Source: Tribonema minus (Eukaryota; Sar; Xanthophyceae; Tribonematales; Tribonemataceae). Taken from it: a stretch of DNA of 64,000 bases. The position numbers and the translations under genes were made by a program. Shown piece after piece: positions 34,301-44,409 of the stretch (position 1 is its first letter; each line of letters starts with the position of its first letter). The DNA lies in the NCBI GenBank assembly GCA_017506865.1, contig JAFCMP010000024.1, positions 806,001 to 870,000 on the forward strand. Direction: 5' to 3'. Below the pieces are notes generated by a model. The model ran no database searches, was not told the DNA's origin, and saw only the letters and a list, made by a program, of their open reading frames with translations.

Positions 34301-36279
34301 CAATGTTAGGGTCAGGGTCAGGCGTACTGCGGAAGAGCTCCTGTCCCTCGTGCACGCTGGCACGCGGTCCATCGTGCATGCCTGTACGGAGGATAGAGTG
34401 CCCGCAAAGTTGTCAACAAGAGGCTGGCTGTGTGACGTTGACGCTCACCGCGCACCGCTCAACGCTGCAGGCGGCGACGCTGCGGCGGCGGCGGCGGCAG
34501 CGGCGCAGCGCGCGGCGGCGGCCGCGCTCGCGCAGTTTAAGGGCGGCATGGACGACGACCTCAACGCTCCGCGCGCGGCGGCGGGGCTGTTTGCGCTGAT
34601 CAAGGCGATCGAGAAGGTGAGCGCAGCAGCAATACGCACAACACATTCACGCGACGCGTACGAGCTTGAGAGTGTGCGTGCAGTCAATTGAGGTGTTGAA
34701 GTAGTAGCGGCAAGGACGATGACATCAACGCGCCGCGCGCGGCAGCGGGGCTGTTTGCGCTGATCAAGGCGATTGAGAAGGTGAACGCGGCTGAAATGGG
34801 ACGTGTGTGCTTTGAAGCGACTGCCTCGATGTATGCAATACCACATCTTCTTGAATCGCATGACTAGTCTATTATGTCAAGTCTGTAGTGCCGTCTTCCT
34901 TGCATTGATCGGGGCGTTTGTGACAGCTCACACATGTACGACACATGCATGCGACGCATGCGAGCTTCAAGTGTGCATGCAGTCCTTTGAGGCGTTGGAG
35001 TAGTGCAGTGCAGGCTGCTATTGCGCTGATGAAGTCGGCTGAGCAGGCGCAATGCCAAGGTGGAGTACATTGCAGCACATGTTTGAAGCGCATTAATGTC
35101 AGAAGTACCTGGTGCGGTCCTGTTCTATGCTGATCAGCGGCAACAAGAGGGTGAGCGCAGCTCTGCTGTGACCATAAGGTCACATCGAAGCATGTCGTTT
35201 GAAGTGGGTGTGTTCTTCACAGTACATATGGTGCTGAAGTGTGCCAGTACTCCGAGGTATTATAGTACCCATGCATCTTTCATTGATTCTCACTCAGGGC
35301 GCGAAAAAGACAAGACGGTGGATGTCCGGCTTGCAACCAGAATCTATACATACCTTCGTGTACTTGACAAGCGCTGCTCTGGTCGTCCCGGTGCAGGAGG
35401 CGAAGGCGGGCTCGTTGAGCGCCGCTGCGGCGCACGTCTACAGCGAGGCGCTGGACAAGATGGACTCCGTCCTGGGCGTTTTCTATGAGCCGCCGGGGTA
35501 CGAGCCGGAGGGGGGGCAGGGGGGGGAAGAGGGGGGGGCTGTGGAAATACCCCCCGATGTGGCAGCGCTCATTGAAGAGGCAAGCGTCGCGCGTGTTGTC
35601 GCAGCCCTCTCCGCTGTGCTGTCGTAGGTCGAGGCAAGCGTCGCGTGTTGCCGCAGCCCTCTCCGGTGTGCTGTCGTAGGTGCGCGCAACTGGCGGCCCG
35701 CGGGCTTGGCCGCGAGTGACGACGCAATTTCAGTCGTCCCCGCGCAGATGGTCACAAAGTATATGCATTTGTACCAGATGTTTGTTAATGGATAGGAGGC
35801 GCCATGCGCGGACCGAGGCGCAGTGCCGTGATGTGTATGTCCCAGACATGTGGAGTCTTGTGACACCGAGGTAGTGGTGCCAGTGTCGTCGCAGCCGCGA
35901 TCAGCACCCGCGACATGCATTTGCGCATGAGTGCTGTCCTTGCACCATGCAGCTCACACGCAGCTGCGCACCGCCGGTGGCAACACCAGCCAGCGCGCGC
36001 AGACGAACATGACCGGCGCTTCATCATCGTTCCACCAATGCCACTAGACAGCCACAGATGACGGTCACTGCCTGTGTGAACGCTCGGCATTTACTCATTT
36101 ACTGAGCATCTGTCGCAGCGCGCTCACGTCCCGTGTCCGCCTCACTATCGCAACAGCGCGCGGCGGCGAAGGCGGCCAAGGACTGGTCGAGCGCTGACGC
36201 GGCGCGCGCGGCCATCACCGCGCGCGGGTTCGCGATCAAGGACGTCGCAGGCGGCGGCGTGGAGGTGACGCGGTTGTGA
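25354..36279 (+). CDS. CARS: Cysteinyl-tRNA synthetase, 572 aa, eleven exons
   Basis: Exons: 25354-25761, 26855-27067, 27849-27944, 28707-28808, 29735-29814, 30543-30588, 32197-32378, 33438-33577, 34471-34616, 35397-35579 and 36157-36279 (TGA). All junctions keep frame; the last intron is GC-AG (GAAGAG|GCAAGC). Class I features: [19 protein letters not shown] (HIGH box as HIGN, first Zn Cys), [20 protein letters not shown] and [18 protein letters not shown] (other Zn ligands, catalytic HHENE), [11 protein letters not shown] (KMSKS), and DDDLNAPRA in the DALR-like region. The enzyme charges tRNA-Cys. The leader [20 protein letters not shown] followed by an Arg-rich stretch suggests organelle import. 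A second ATG at 25555 (MAGDSGEG) would yield a leaderless form. Confidence 0.93.
28465..28650 (+). repeat. Two decayed CysRS exon 4 acceptor copies with CCCTAA tracts
   Basis: GAGCGCAG|GACGGCGCGGGGGA, then GGCATCAGCGACCTCG (acceptor about 28475) and GAGTGTAG|GTTGGCTCGAG, then GGCAGCATCAGCGACCTCGC (about 28594) precede the live acceptor at 28706. The units are about 112-119 bp and include GATGTGCGCCGCTGTGCTTA, then CTAACCCTAA and CCTCCTTGAG, so telomere-like tracts are copied with the exon edge. Confidence 0.9.
28866..28942 (+). repeat. Near-intact second copy of CysRS exon 4 3' part
   Basis: It encodes [18 protein letters not shown], then KAYKPE, with a good GTGAGG donor; only one residue differs (A to T). 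It lacks the N-terminal part of the exon, and the preceding text (TTCAAGTAAGG) has no canonical acceptor nearby. This is the freshest duplicate in the window. Confidence 0.92.
30589..30735 (+). repeat. Tandem repeat after CysRS exon 6
   Basis: Two copies, about 52 bp apart, of AGTGGTTATGGTCGGGTRAG, then TCGAAGCAGTCTGGCGTGTA and CAAGCAGCA. Noncoding; each has a GGGTGAGT/GGGTAAGT donor-like site. Confidence 0.85.
32041..32106 (+). repeat. Decayed CysRS exon 7 acceptor copy
   Basis: CCCCCCAG|GTCTTCCTCCACC, then ACGAGAACGAGGTCGCGCAG and AGCGAGGGGGCGATGG almost repeats the live exon start at 32197, about 146 bp upstream (acceptor about 32050). It encodes [16 protein letters not shown] and then diverges to a stop. 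The surrounding text (GACGCCCCAARCTG-ATTTCC) is also duplicated, with a further partial unit at about 31975. Confidence 0.9.
32440..32980 (+). repeat. Ladder of five decayed CysRS exon 7 donor ends
   Basis: The live end GACGTGCGCGCCTTCAG|GTATATG is at 32378. Copies end at about 32543, 32626, 32765, 32872 and 32976. The intervals are about 165, 83, 139, 107 and 104 bp. The first copy also has AGCAAGGGCAACTTCCTCAC, CGCGACGCGCTCGC. Each is followed by GTACCTACC or CGTACCTGCC text like the live intron start. Confidence 0.92.
33295..33356 (+). repeat. Decayed CysRS exon 8 acceptor copy
   Basis: GTGCAGGTACCAGGTTATTT, then GGTGGTGACGTCCCAGCCCC and ACACCATGCTCAACTTCACC copies the live exon start (33438) about 136 bp upstream, with an insertion that breaks the frame. 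Confidence 0.9.
34695..35160 (+). repeat. Ladder of decayed CysRS exon 9 donor ends
   Basis: The live donor is at 34617. Copy 1 (34704-34781) is nearly intact: GACGATGACATCAACGCGCC ... GCGATTGAGAAG|GTGAAC. More worn copies follow at about 34888-34925 (CTTGCATTGATCGGGGCGTT), 35010-35050 (GCTATTGCGCTGATGAAGTC) and 35115-35152 (GTTCTATGCTGATCAGCGGC ... AGGGTGAGCG). Decay rises with distance. Confidence 0.82.
35272..35315 (+). repeat. Dispersed ~55-bp repeat, copy 3 (partial)
   Basis: TTTCATTGATTCTCACTCAG, then GGCGCGAAAAAG. It matches the other two copies in the first two-thirds and then diverges. It lies in CysRS intron 9. Confidence 0.75.
35574..35690 (+). repeat. Tandem copy at CysRS exon 10 donor
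   Basis: GAGGCAAGCGTCGCGCGTGT, then CGCAGCCCTCTCC and GTGCTGTCGTAGGT is repeated at once about 53 bp later. The repeat keeps the GAG|GCAAGC text, which supports this GC site being the junction. Confidence 0.85.
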
Positions 36280-38603
36280 CGCGCAGCCGCTCCGCTGCGG
36301 CAGCGCGCAGCGAATCGCTGCGGCGCCGCGCGCGCACCAGCTCCGCTGCGGCAGCGCTCAGCAAAGTGCGGCATGTCGCTGGGGCGCATGCCACCAGCAA
36401 ATCGGCGGTGGCTCGGCCGCGTGAACCAGCGTACGAGGGTCTCCGCAGCAGCAGCAGCAGCAGCAGCGGCAGCGCGCCCTGCTGCGCGGCAGCTCTACTG
36501 AGCGGCGCTGCCTGCGCGCCATCCGCGGCGGCGCTGCCCAGTGCGCAGTCAGTGGCGGCGCCCGCTTGGCGAGAGCGTGCGGCACTGGCGGCGCTTTGCA
36601 CGAATGCACTGCGTTCACGCAGCTTCGTGCCGCAACTTCAAGAGCGGCGCTGCGAAGCGTCTTCGCGATGCACGCCCCCCTTCACGGCGCACACGGGCTG
36701 TTGCAGGATCGGCACCAGCAGGGCGTAATCCGCCTGTCGTGTGCCAAGTGCGAGTGCTGCACAGGAGCGGCGCACCGTGTGACGGGCGCAGGTGAAGGCG
36801 GCGATGCGCGCGATGCAGTGCAGCGCGGGACGCAACGCGCGTGTGCCCACGCGCGCATCATTGCAATGCACGCGTTCAACCTTGAGGCAAATGTGCCCCC
36901 TCTGCGTGTGGTGCGTGTCAGTCATGTCATTTGGCCTCACTCGCGCTTCGCATGTTTGTCGCTTGCGTTGTGCTTTGGTTTCCGCTTTGACACGGTATTC
37001 GAATACTGACATGTGCTCTTCAGTAGCATCAAGCACGCACACAGTTGGTGAGGAAATGGGCACCTCCCCGGAATCCAAACAATGCGACACAGCGGCTGTA
37101 ATGCCAATCTCTCAACGTGCGAAGGCTGGGTAAAATGAAATTCTTGCTGCTTTCAGCCTTCTCGGCTGATGGGCACTCGCCACAAGTTTGACTCCAGACT
37201 GGAATCAGCATCACCAGACTCCAATCACCAGATGCAAAAGTAGACAAAGGTGCGATGTCTGAGCCGGTATGTATGATGCGGACTTCAGTTGAAGTTGCCG
37301 TTTGTCGAAACTACTCAGAAGAGTCCTGAAAGCACCTTCTCAGCCGAAGCATGCTGTGCACAATTCCGTTTTCTGACACATGGAAGCTGTCATGTACTGG
37401 TGGTGTGATTGGATCAGGCCTGCACGTCACCGAGTTGAACTTGACAAGGTGAGAGCAAACACGCTCAATGAAATATTTTGCGTTGAACATGATAAGACCG
37501 ACAACCAACAAGGTACCATGACGTGCTCTGCCAATTACTTGGTGAGTTACATAGCCCAACTCCCCTACGGAGCGTCACCACTGGTGAAATGCACGCATGT
37601 GCGTGCAGAGTTGTCCTCTGCCCCCCCCCCCCCCCCCCCTCTACATCTTCGCCATAGGGGGCTGAATTGAGGGCACGCGGACGGGCCGGGGGTGGCAGCT
37701 GTGAAGGCAGTGGCGCCGGGACTTGTGACTTTACGATTGATGCATGTCACCCTCTGAGGACGGCCATCTACATCATTCACCAGCCGCGGGAGGCGCAACT
37801 TCGCGTCGGCTCAAAAGGAGAATCGCACCCCAGTGTGTGTCATCGAGGCGGCAGTGCGCTGTATGATGGAAGGCAGCCCAACTTCAACATCTAGTCAGCG
37901 TTGCTGACCTCGTCGCCCACGTGCTCTGACAGTGCTGCACCAAAGTGGCACATCAAATGGTGATGCTCCATCGGTGCTGAAGCAGGTGACACTCCACACA
38001 CACCCTGACTCATGAGGGCTGACATTGTGGATGATTGCATGATGACGCTCTATTCGTTGCCGCAAGCAGGTGACGCTGACCGCACATCACCCTTGAGCCA
38101 CGAGGGCTTGTGGATGATTTTCATTACAAGAGACCTGCCAGCGAACCAGCTCAGAGCATGATCTTCAGGTGGAAATGCCCATGTCTCAACAGAGGCTTGG
38201 CACAGGCAGCAGCGCGGGGCGCGGGGATCTGGCATAAGCGCACAGACCCCGGGGTGCAGCGTCGCAGCGAACGCGCGCTGCTCCCGGGCTCATCGCCTAG
38301 AGCGCAAACACGCAGCAGCGAGCAAGCTCGACGCGTGCACGCAGGCAAACAAACGTACATGGGGCCAGAGCCAAACCCCACCACCATCGGACAGAAATCA
38401 AAACATGCTGCGTTATCATTATGGGGTGTGCAAGGCGGCGGCGGCGCCGCGGAGAGTTCCAAATATATGTACACGGCACACCTTGCCTCTGGTGAGAGAA
38501 AATCGGCCGCCGTGGCGTGGCTCCGTTGTGAAAGCAGCAACGGCAGCGCTCAACTCCCCCTTGCCCCTCGCTGCCTCTGCCCCCCCTCCCCCCCCGTCAC
38601 ACA
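36280..38603. other. Stretch downstream of CysRS, no firm gene
   Basis: The first 100 bases hold GC-rich local duplications (TCCGCTGCGGCAGCGC twice). There is a C-homopolymer at 37619-37639. Short ORFs only; some may be exons of the gene whose terminal exon is proposed at 38604. Confidence 0.45.
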
Positions 38604-38749
38604 CAGCTCTCCAGGGCAGGCAGCGGGAAACACTGGCCCAGATGCAGACCCTCATGAATGCTAGAGCTCTCCCGCCCTCGCTCCATGCGCTCAACTGCCA
38701 GGACCCCCCCGCACTCCCCTCTCCGTGGCGGCCGCGGGCTTCCATGTGA
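38604..38749 (+). CDS. Candidate terminal exon of an unidentified + strand gene
   Basis: After a C-rich tract and CACACACAG acceptor the frame GRQRETLAQMQTLMNARALP, then PSLHALNCQDPP runs to a TGA. Codon use looks coding and the first half could form an amphipathic helix. No family recognised and no firm upstream exon. Confidence 0.28.
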
Positions 38750-38849
38750 ACAGGGTCAGGGGGGGGGGGGGTTCGTGCTAAACCTGACCCGAGCAGCAGC
38801 TCTGCTGCCTGCCCCCCTCCCCCCCCCCGGGGTCATTGGTGTGAAGCGT

Positions 38850-40055
38850 CTACTTCCGCCTCTCGTCGTACTCGCCGAAGAACTCGCCCTCCGGCTGCGT
38901 GCGCGCCCACTGGAAGAAGATGAGGTTGATGAAGACGATGACCGTCAGGGGGAGCCAGAAGCCCAGGGGGGAGTCGATGCCGAAGGCCTGAAAGGGGGGG
39001 AGGGAAGGGGGGGGGGTCAGTGGGACGACGGCGAAATGAGATGGCAGGCAGCAGGCGTCACTAGACTGCATGAGTGCAAGTGTGCACCATTCACTTCAAC
39101 TCGCATCAGCGGTGAATTTCAGGCAGCTAGCTGAGGTGGGAACCCACGCCGCTGAGGCGGCTGCGTGACACCGCGTGACGCGCACGCTGTCAGCCAGCCA
39201 CAAGGCGGACTGCTGCTGCAAACATGGCGAACTCCCTGTTGCAGGGCACACTTTCTGCATCGTCAACTGCGAGATCTGCTCTGCTGTTGCGGCATCGCAT
39301 GCAACACAGCAATGGCATGATGACCACGCTCGAGAACTCACCACATGAGCTGGAGTGCTAGAGAGTGACAGTGCTGCATTGGCACCAGCCAACATTGTGT
39401 GAACGACTGCAGGCGAGCCAGGGAAAGATCCAAAGGCTCTGACTGCCATCGGCAGCAGCACAGCACCAGCTTGACAAACATTGCCAGAACACCTATGTTG
39501 GCAACTTTAAGCTGAAAGCATGAGCTGCGTGCATTGGCATTTCGTCTGCTGCTGCTATACGAGTATGAGCGTCCACACAGATCTACTAGCCAACTGTGGC
39601 CACAATTGGTCTTCCGCTTCCTTGATGATCAGCTGCAGATACAGGCTGGCCTCAATCACCCAGAAACAGCAGACGTTTCAGGATGCCGAAGCAGCACGTA
39701 TCCATGGCGCAGCGCGCGCCCCGCATGGATCTTGCTCTCCCGTCTCAAAACATGCGTCAGACTCGCATCCTGCTGTGTCGGTGTGTAGGCACCACCAAAG
39801 ATCCGATGCACACCACGTGCCAGTCAGTCATTTGGCCGGCTTTTTGCTGCTCACCTCGCTGGTGCCCTCGGTGGCAAGCACGGGCGCGGAGGTCAGCAGC
39901 GCCGCCGAGGCAGTGGCAATGGCGCCAACCTTGGGGGCTGCGGACATGGACATGACCGTGGCGGCGCGCATGGTGGGCGCAGCGGGCGCCACGAAGGCGT
40001 TGGCGCCCATGGCAGCCACCAGCAGGCACAGCGCAGTCAGAGCCTTCTTGTACAT
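38850..40055 (-). CDS. Small single-membrane-span thylakoid protein, photosystem-subunit type, 112 aa
   Basis: Two exons: 39855-40055 (67 codons, ATG at 40055) and 38850-38987 (45 codons plus TAG), joined in phase 0. The presequence is tripartite. A signal peptide MYKKALTALCLLVAAMGANA is followed by FVAPAAP (plastid Phe motif), a short transit part with AATVMSMSAAPK, then a second hydrophobic run, AIATASAALLTSAPVLA, ending in an AxA-like thylakoid cut. The mature protein would be about 50 residues: TEGTSEAFGIDSPLG, one membrane span (FWLPLTVIVFINLIFF) and a charged tail ending FFGEYDERRK. This is the layout of nuclear-encoded low-mass photosystem subunits of red-lineage algae. I cannot assign the exact subunit. 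It should sit in the thylakoid with its N terminus in the lumen. Confidence 0.82.
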
Positions 40056-40104
40056 GGCTGCTACTGGTCTTCTGGTACTGCGGCTGAGACTTCACAGTTT
40101 GGAC

Positions 40105-40310
40105 GAGACAAGTCATTTACTCGTCACTCGTACTCGTAAAAAGCACCCGTACAGCTGTACTCGTACTGTAAGAGTACGAGTACTCGTACTTTTTATTAAT
40201 TCTCGCTCAGGGCGCGAAAAAGCCCAGATGATTGGCATCTAGCTGTAAGGCTAGTACATGAATTCTGGGGTGGTACTCGTACTCGACGAGTACTCGTACA
40301 TGATTTCACC
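40105..40310. repeat. Dispersed repeat copy 2 inside TACTCG inverted repeats, upstream of the thylakoid gene
   Basis: The 55-bp repeat (40188-40242) is flanked by palindromic GAGTACGAGTACTCGTAC-like runs at about 40117-40190 and 40273-40300. The block lies 50-250 bp upstream of the thylakoid protein ATG (gene on -), so it overlaps the likely promoter. It could be a small inserted element or part of the promoter. Confidence 0.6.
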
Positions 40311-42153
40311 AGCAGCGGCAACTGTTACAGCGGCAGCGGCGGTCGCCAGTGGAGGCGCAACCGCTCCGGCAGCGGCAACTGCATCAGCGGCAGGCCGCGC
40401 TGCCGCCCCGGCGGTGGCGACCGTTACAGAGTTGGCAGTGGCTGCAAGCGGCACAGCCGCTTCAGCCTGAGTGCCGGCCGCTGATGCCAGTGGCGCAGCC
40501 ATTCCGTCGACACACGGAGCAGCTGCCGCTGGACCAGTGGCCACGGCGGCAGCATAGGCGGCATCAGCGGCAGCAGCAGCGGCAGCGCACGGCGCAACTA
40601 CTCTGGCGGCAGCAGCAGCGGCGGCAGCAGCAGCTGCTCCAGCATCAGAGGCAGCAGCAGCGGCAGCACGTGTTGCACTTCAAGCTGCCTCGGCGGCATC
40701 ACTAGCTGCGGCATCAACAGCAGCTGCTGCGGGCATAGGCAACACAGCTGCTCCAGGCCTTAGGGCTGCTGCAGTACCTGCAACAGGAACAGCGGCAGCA
40801 GGCGGCGCCGCGACCGTGCCGGCTGCGACAGCGGCAATGGCGGTGGCTGCGGCCAATGCGGCAGGTGCTGCACCAGAACCTGTGGCAGCAGCAACACACT
40901 GGTCCACTGGCAGCAGCAGCAACGGCAGGCGGCGCAGCTGCTCCAGCGCACGCAGCAGCGGCAGCCGTCAATGCAGGCGCTGCGCGTTCCACGCCAGCAA
41001 TGCTAAAAGGCGCAGCAGCAGCAGACGTGGCGCGCCTGCCCCTCATGCGGACGATCGCCACAGCTGCCGCATCCCTGCGTGCAGCAAGAGCCTGAGGTGA
41101 CATATGCTGCCACCAGCGCTAACGCCACTGCAGCAGCAGCCACCTATGCAGCAGCCGCCGCCGCCAGCAGGTGGTGGTACCGGTGCGGATGCTGCGCGCG
41201 GTGTACTTGACGTCAAGGCTCTGCAGTTGCAGTGCAGCCTGAGGCGCCTCAATCAGAGTGCGCTTGCAGATGCCGTCGCTACCGAGCTTGCAGATAAAGT
41301 GGAGGCGGACCTGCAACAGCTGCCGCAGGGCACGCAACGCACGCAAGCACTTGCTCGAATCCAGTCGCAGCGCCACATGCGCTCGATCGGCATGGCGTTC
41401 CTCAACGTGCCGATGTACTCCACAACGGCTTCGTTCGATGGCCTATCCTGGCAGCTGGCCGTCAAACGCGCCGTCGGAGTAGAGGAGCAGACGACAGGCT
41501 GCAGGCTGTGCGGGAAGTCGCCGGGCGGCACTCTGTACGCACGGCTGTGTCAAGCGCCACGCGTCAAGGCGCACGACACCATCGTCCACAACAGCGTCAA
41601 GAGGGCCACGCAGCGCATCGTGCGGCAATACATCAAAGCAGGATTGGTCGACGAGGACTACACGCCATTTCTGGGGTCCGCCGGGCCGCCGGGGACTCGC
41701 AGGATGGACATCGTGCTGCCTGCCGACGCCTTCCCGGTCACCGGCTACGGCGATCCGACACGTCAACTACCGCTCATGGTGGATGTCACCTGCTTCGAGG
41801 CACAGGTGGCGTCGCGGGCGGCGAAGACTGCTGCAGCAGCAGACCCCGAGCGTTGCTGCCGCGACCAAGAGGCCGCCAAAAGCACCCACTAACTCTTCTG
41901 GTCATTATGATCAGAATTGCTACAAACTTGCCACTTTGGCAATCGGGTCATTTGGCAGCATCGGGGCGCAGGGGCGGAAGCTGCTGGACGCTTTGGCGAC
42001 GGACTATGCCAGCAGGATGTCAGTGCCCAGAGGAGCGCGCCCTAAAGCTCTAAGGGCATCGCCCTGGCGCGCTTGCGCTCGGCACTGTTGGCAGCGCTCC
42101 ACATGGCGTACTCGGAAAGTCACACAACGCTCAACCACAAACTAATGAGCTGA
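40300..42153 (+). pseudogene. 5'-truncated retroelement C-terminal remnant
   Basis: The best frame (41104-41892) encodes MYSTTASFDGLSWQLAVKRA, then CRLCG, HDTIVHNSVKRATQRIVRQY, then RRMDIVLPADAF and LMVDVTCFEAQVAS. This is the region after the RT domain in the same algal RT family as the 5.6-7.5 kb remnant (Cys knuckle, VH..VKRA....Y, R..DIVL, DVT). A frameshift near 41.9 kb moves it to LAIGSFGSIGAQGRKLLDAL, then another near 42.06 kb to ALHMAYSESHTTLNHKLMS and a stop at 42151-42153. No RT palm is present. The preceding 40.3-41.1 kb is a GCAGCGGC-rich Ala/Gln tract, possibly low-complexity sequence of the element. Confidence 0.78.
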
Positions 42154-42598
42154 AGCTTTGCTGACCGATTGTGATGGTGCACACAAAGCGGCATTGTGCT
42201 GATGCAAGACAACTGTCAACGACGCCTGCAGTGATGTTGGCTCTTGCATGCTGACATACTGACAGTGCTAGCTAGGACAGCAGTTGAAGGCGCATGGGAT
42301 TCACGTAGAAAAGCTTTTAAACATTGACATCTTTCGTTGAATGCTATCATGCCTGCATGAAGCATGAGTGACAAATCATATCTGGGCAGTATCCGTGTGT
42401 TGGCGGGGCGGCACATGGGTCCGCAGCAAACCTGTATACAAGTAGAAGTGTTGTCGGTCTCATGCGTGTACTGCGCCTGCGCAGCAACACGCTTGCTACA
42501 GCAGAGGGCGACTTTCGTCATCGTCCCAATGGCGCAAGCAATCACTGCCACCTCTAGAGAAAGTCGCTGAGGCACACGAACTTTAGACAGAGCTGCGT

Positions 42599-44400
42599 CT
42601 ACTTTCGTGGAGCGATGCCATCGCCGTCGCAGTGCTCGCAGGACCGCTCCAGCACCATGTGATTGTACAGCTCCTTCCTACGTGCGTCCACGGAGAGAGG
42701 CAGGAGTTGTACCAGGATTTGAAGTAGGGCTAAGCGCTGGCAGCTGGTGGCAGCATCAATGCATCGATAGCTACTTCTACGTACTGGTACAGTGACAGGT
42801 CAAGAGATCCATTTCTGGACAGAGATGAGGATACGGAATGGCTGACCAATAAATATGCACATGTAGTGATAAGGCCACAGAGTGGCTGAGTGGACCTGCG
42901 TAAAGCGGCATAACACTGAACGATGCCACATTCAGGGGCTTCTCTGCGAACAACTCTGCATTTCAGTGCCGTGACTTTCGGTGAAACGCGAGCAATGTCA
43001 GATCGGCACGTCGTTGCCATGGTGGCATGGTGGCATACAGAAGGCTGGATATCAGGGCACTGTGTGCCACTGATTGCGTACCTTGAACATCAGGAGCACC
43101 ATCACACAGCTAGCACTGATTACGTATATTGAACGTATCAGCAGTATCATCAGAACAAACACTGATTGCGTATTGTGAACATGAGCAATGTCATCAAAAC
43201 AACTACTTGGCGCACGCAGCTGGCGCAAGGATACTCACAGACGCTCCCCCTGAAAACTGTTCAATGCACACGTGCGACACTGTCATCCGGTGAATGCATG
43301 GAGAGTGCGGACCTTGAGGCTGCAGCTCATCATGAGAGCGTGATCCAAGCCCAACTGCAGCCTGCAGCCAGCCATTGGCGCAATGGGCCTTTTGACTAGA
43401 ATAGATCAGAAGCAAGCAATGATTCCTGATGTGATGCGCACACCAGATCCTTGCAGCAACGACGCGTGCTGCAACGCGACGCGCGGCTCACCTGATGCCG
43501 AGGCCGCTGCACTCCTTGCATATGACGTACTTGTCGAGCGCCGCGGTCTCTGTGCAGAGGTGCCGTTGTTGCAGTGGTGATTCTGCATGCAGTGAGTGCG
43601 CAAATGCAGAGACTCTTGTGACTATTCTACTTTGCCCGCTGGGCTGCACGTGCTGGTGCGCAACATCTTGTCACAGCCACTATGCGGTCTGGTTTCGTGC
43701 CGTCTCTTCCAGGTTGCAGCCCGGTGGCAGATTTTGTGGTCAGCACCATTTGGAAGCTTGTGAAGTTACAAAGTTGTGTGTGATGTTGACACCATCTCAT
43801 TACAAATTGCCTGTCTTCTCATGCTTCACTCAACATCTGGTCACTGAATCTTGCAGGATAGATGTTCACAGATTCTTCAAATGCGTTGATCGGCACGGCA
43901 AGCCACCTTTGTCCTGGCAGGCACCCAACGCAAAAGACTTCGTGCTACACTTTGCTCACCACTACGATTTTGCTGGCTGCCTTTGTGTGTGTCACAGCGG
44001 CTATCGCTGTGGTTTTGGTCTTGCTCCTTCTGTTGCGCCTCCACGTTTGCGGTCATGTATTTCTGCCTCAGCGCAATAAAGTCCACGCCAGTGGTGGCGT
44101 GCAGCTTTCGGGCTTCATCGTCTCGCATGTCTTGCATTGCTTTGCTTCTCTGCCGGTTTTTTCCTTCAACCTGAGGGGGAGAGTCACACACATTTTGCGT
44201 TAAGGACTCACAGTAGTAGCTAACACACGAGCGCTGAGCAACCCAAAGATTCAAGATCACCTGCGTATGCGAGGACCTCGCTGAATTGCTGCGCCTCTGC
44301 TGGGTGGGTGTGGCAGCCTGGACTGAACCCGAATATCAAGACCTTGAAGAAGGAGGTAAAAAACTCCGTCATGTGATCCGTGTATGACAAGAAGCCATGT
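42599..44400 (-). CDS. Unrecognised protein with paired CxxC zinc-ribbon-like motifs
   Basis: Exons on -: 43960-44170 (VEGKNRQRSKAMQDMRDDEA, then LHATTGVDFIALRQKYMTAN), 43492-43549 (ETAALDKYVICKECSGLGI) and 42599-42677 (KELYNHMVLERSCEHCDGDG, then IAPRK and TAG). Phases match (0/1, 1/2, 2/0) with GT-AG introns. A likely upstream exon at about 44290-44400 encodes DHMTEFFTSFFKVLIFGFSP, then HPAEAQQFSE; its donor is unsettled (GAG|GTCCTC keeps frame, CAG|GTGATC does not). CKEC...CEHC spaced by about 23 residues should bind one zinc, like half of a DnaJ-type cluster (CxxCxGxG). I do not recognise the family; the N terminus is unknown. Confidence 0.6.
43060..43200. repeat. Three ~57-bp tandem units
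   Basis: CACTGATTGCGTAYYTTGAAC, then ATCAG-AG-A-CATCA recurs near 43067, 43119 and 43160 in an intron of the CxxC gene. Noncoding. Confidence 0.7.
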
Positions 44401-44409
44401 ACGTGCAAC

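Noticed and set aside
35241..35627. A 128-codon ORF presented as one protein
   Set aside because: Only 35397-35579 is CysRS exon 10; the start is intron including the dispersed repeat, and the end is a duplicated intron segment.
40251..41103. Ala-rich and Gln-rich ORFs on both strands
   Set aside because: They are frame readings of a GCAGCGGC-rich tract. Open frames on all sides are expected from the repeat; at most it is low-complexity sequence of the retroelement.
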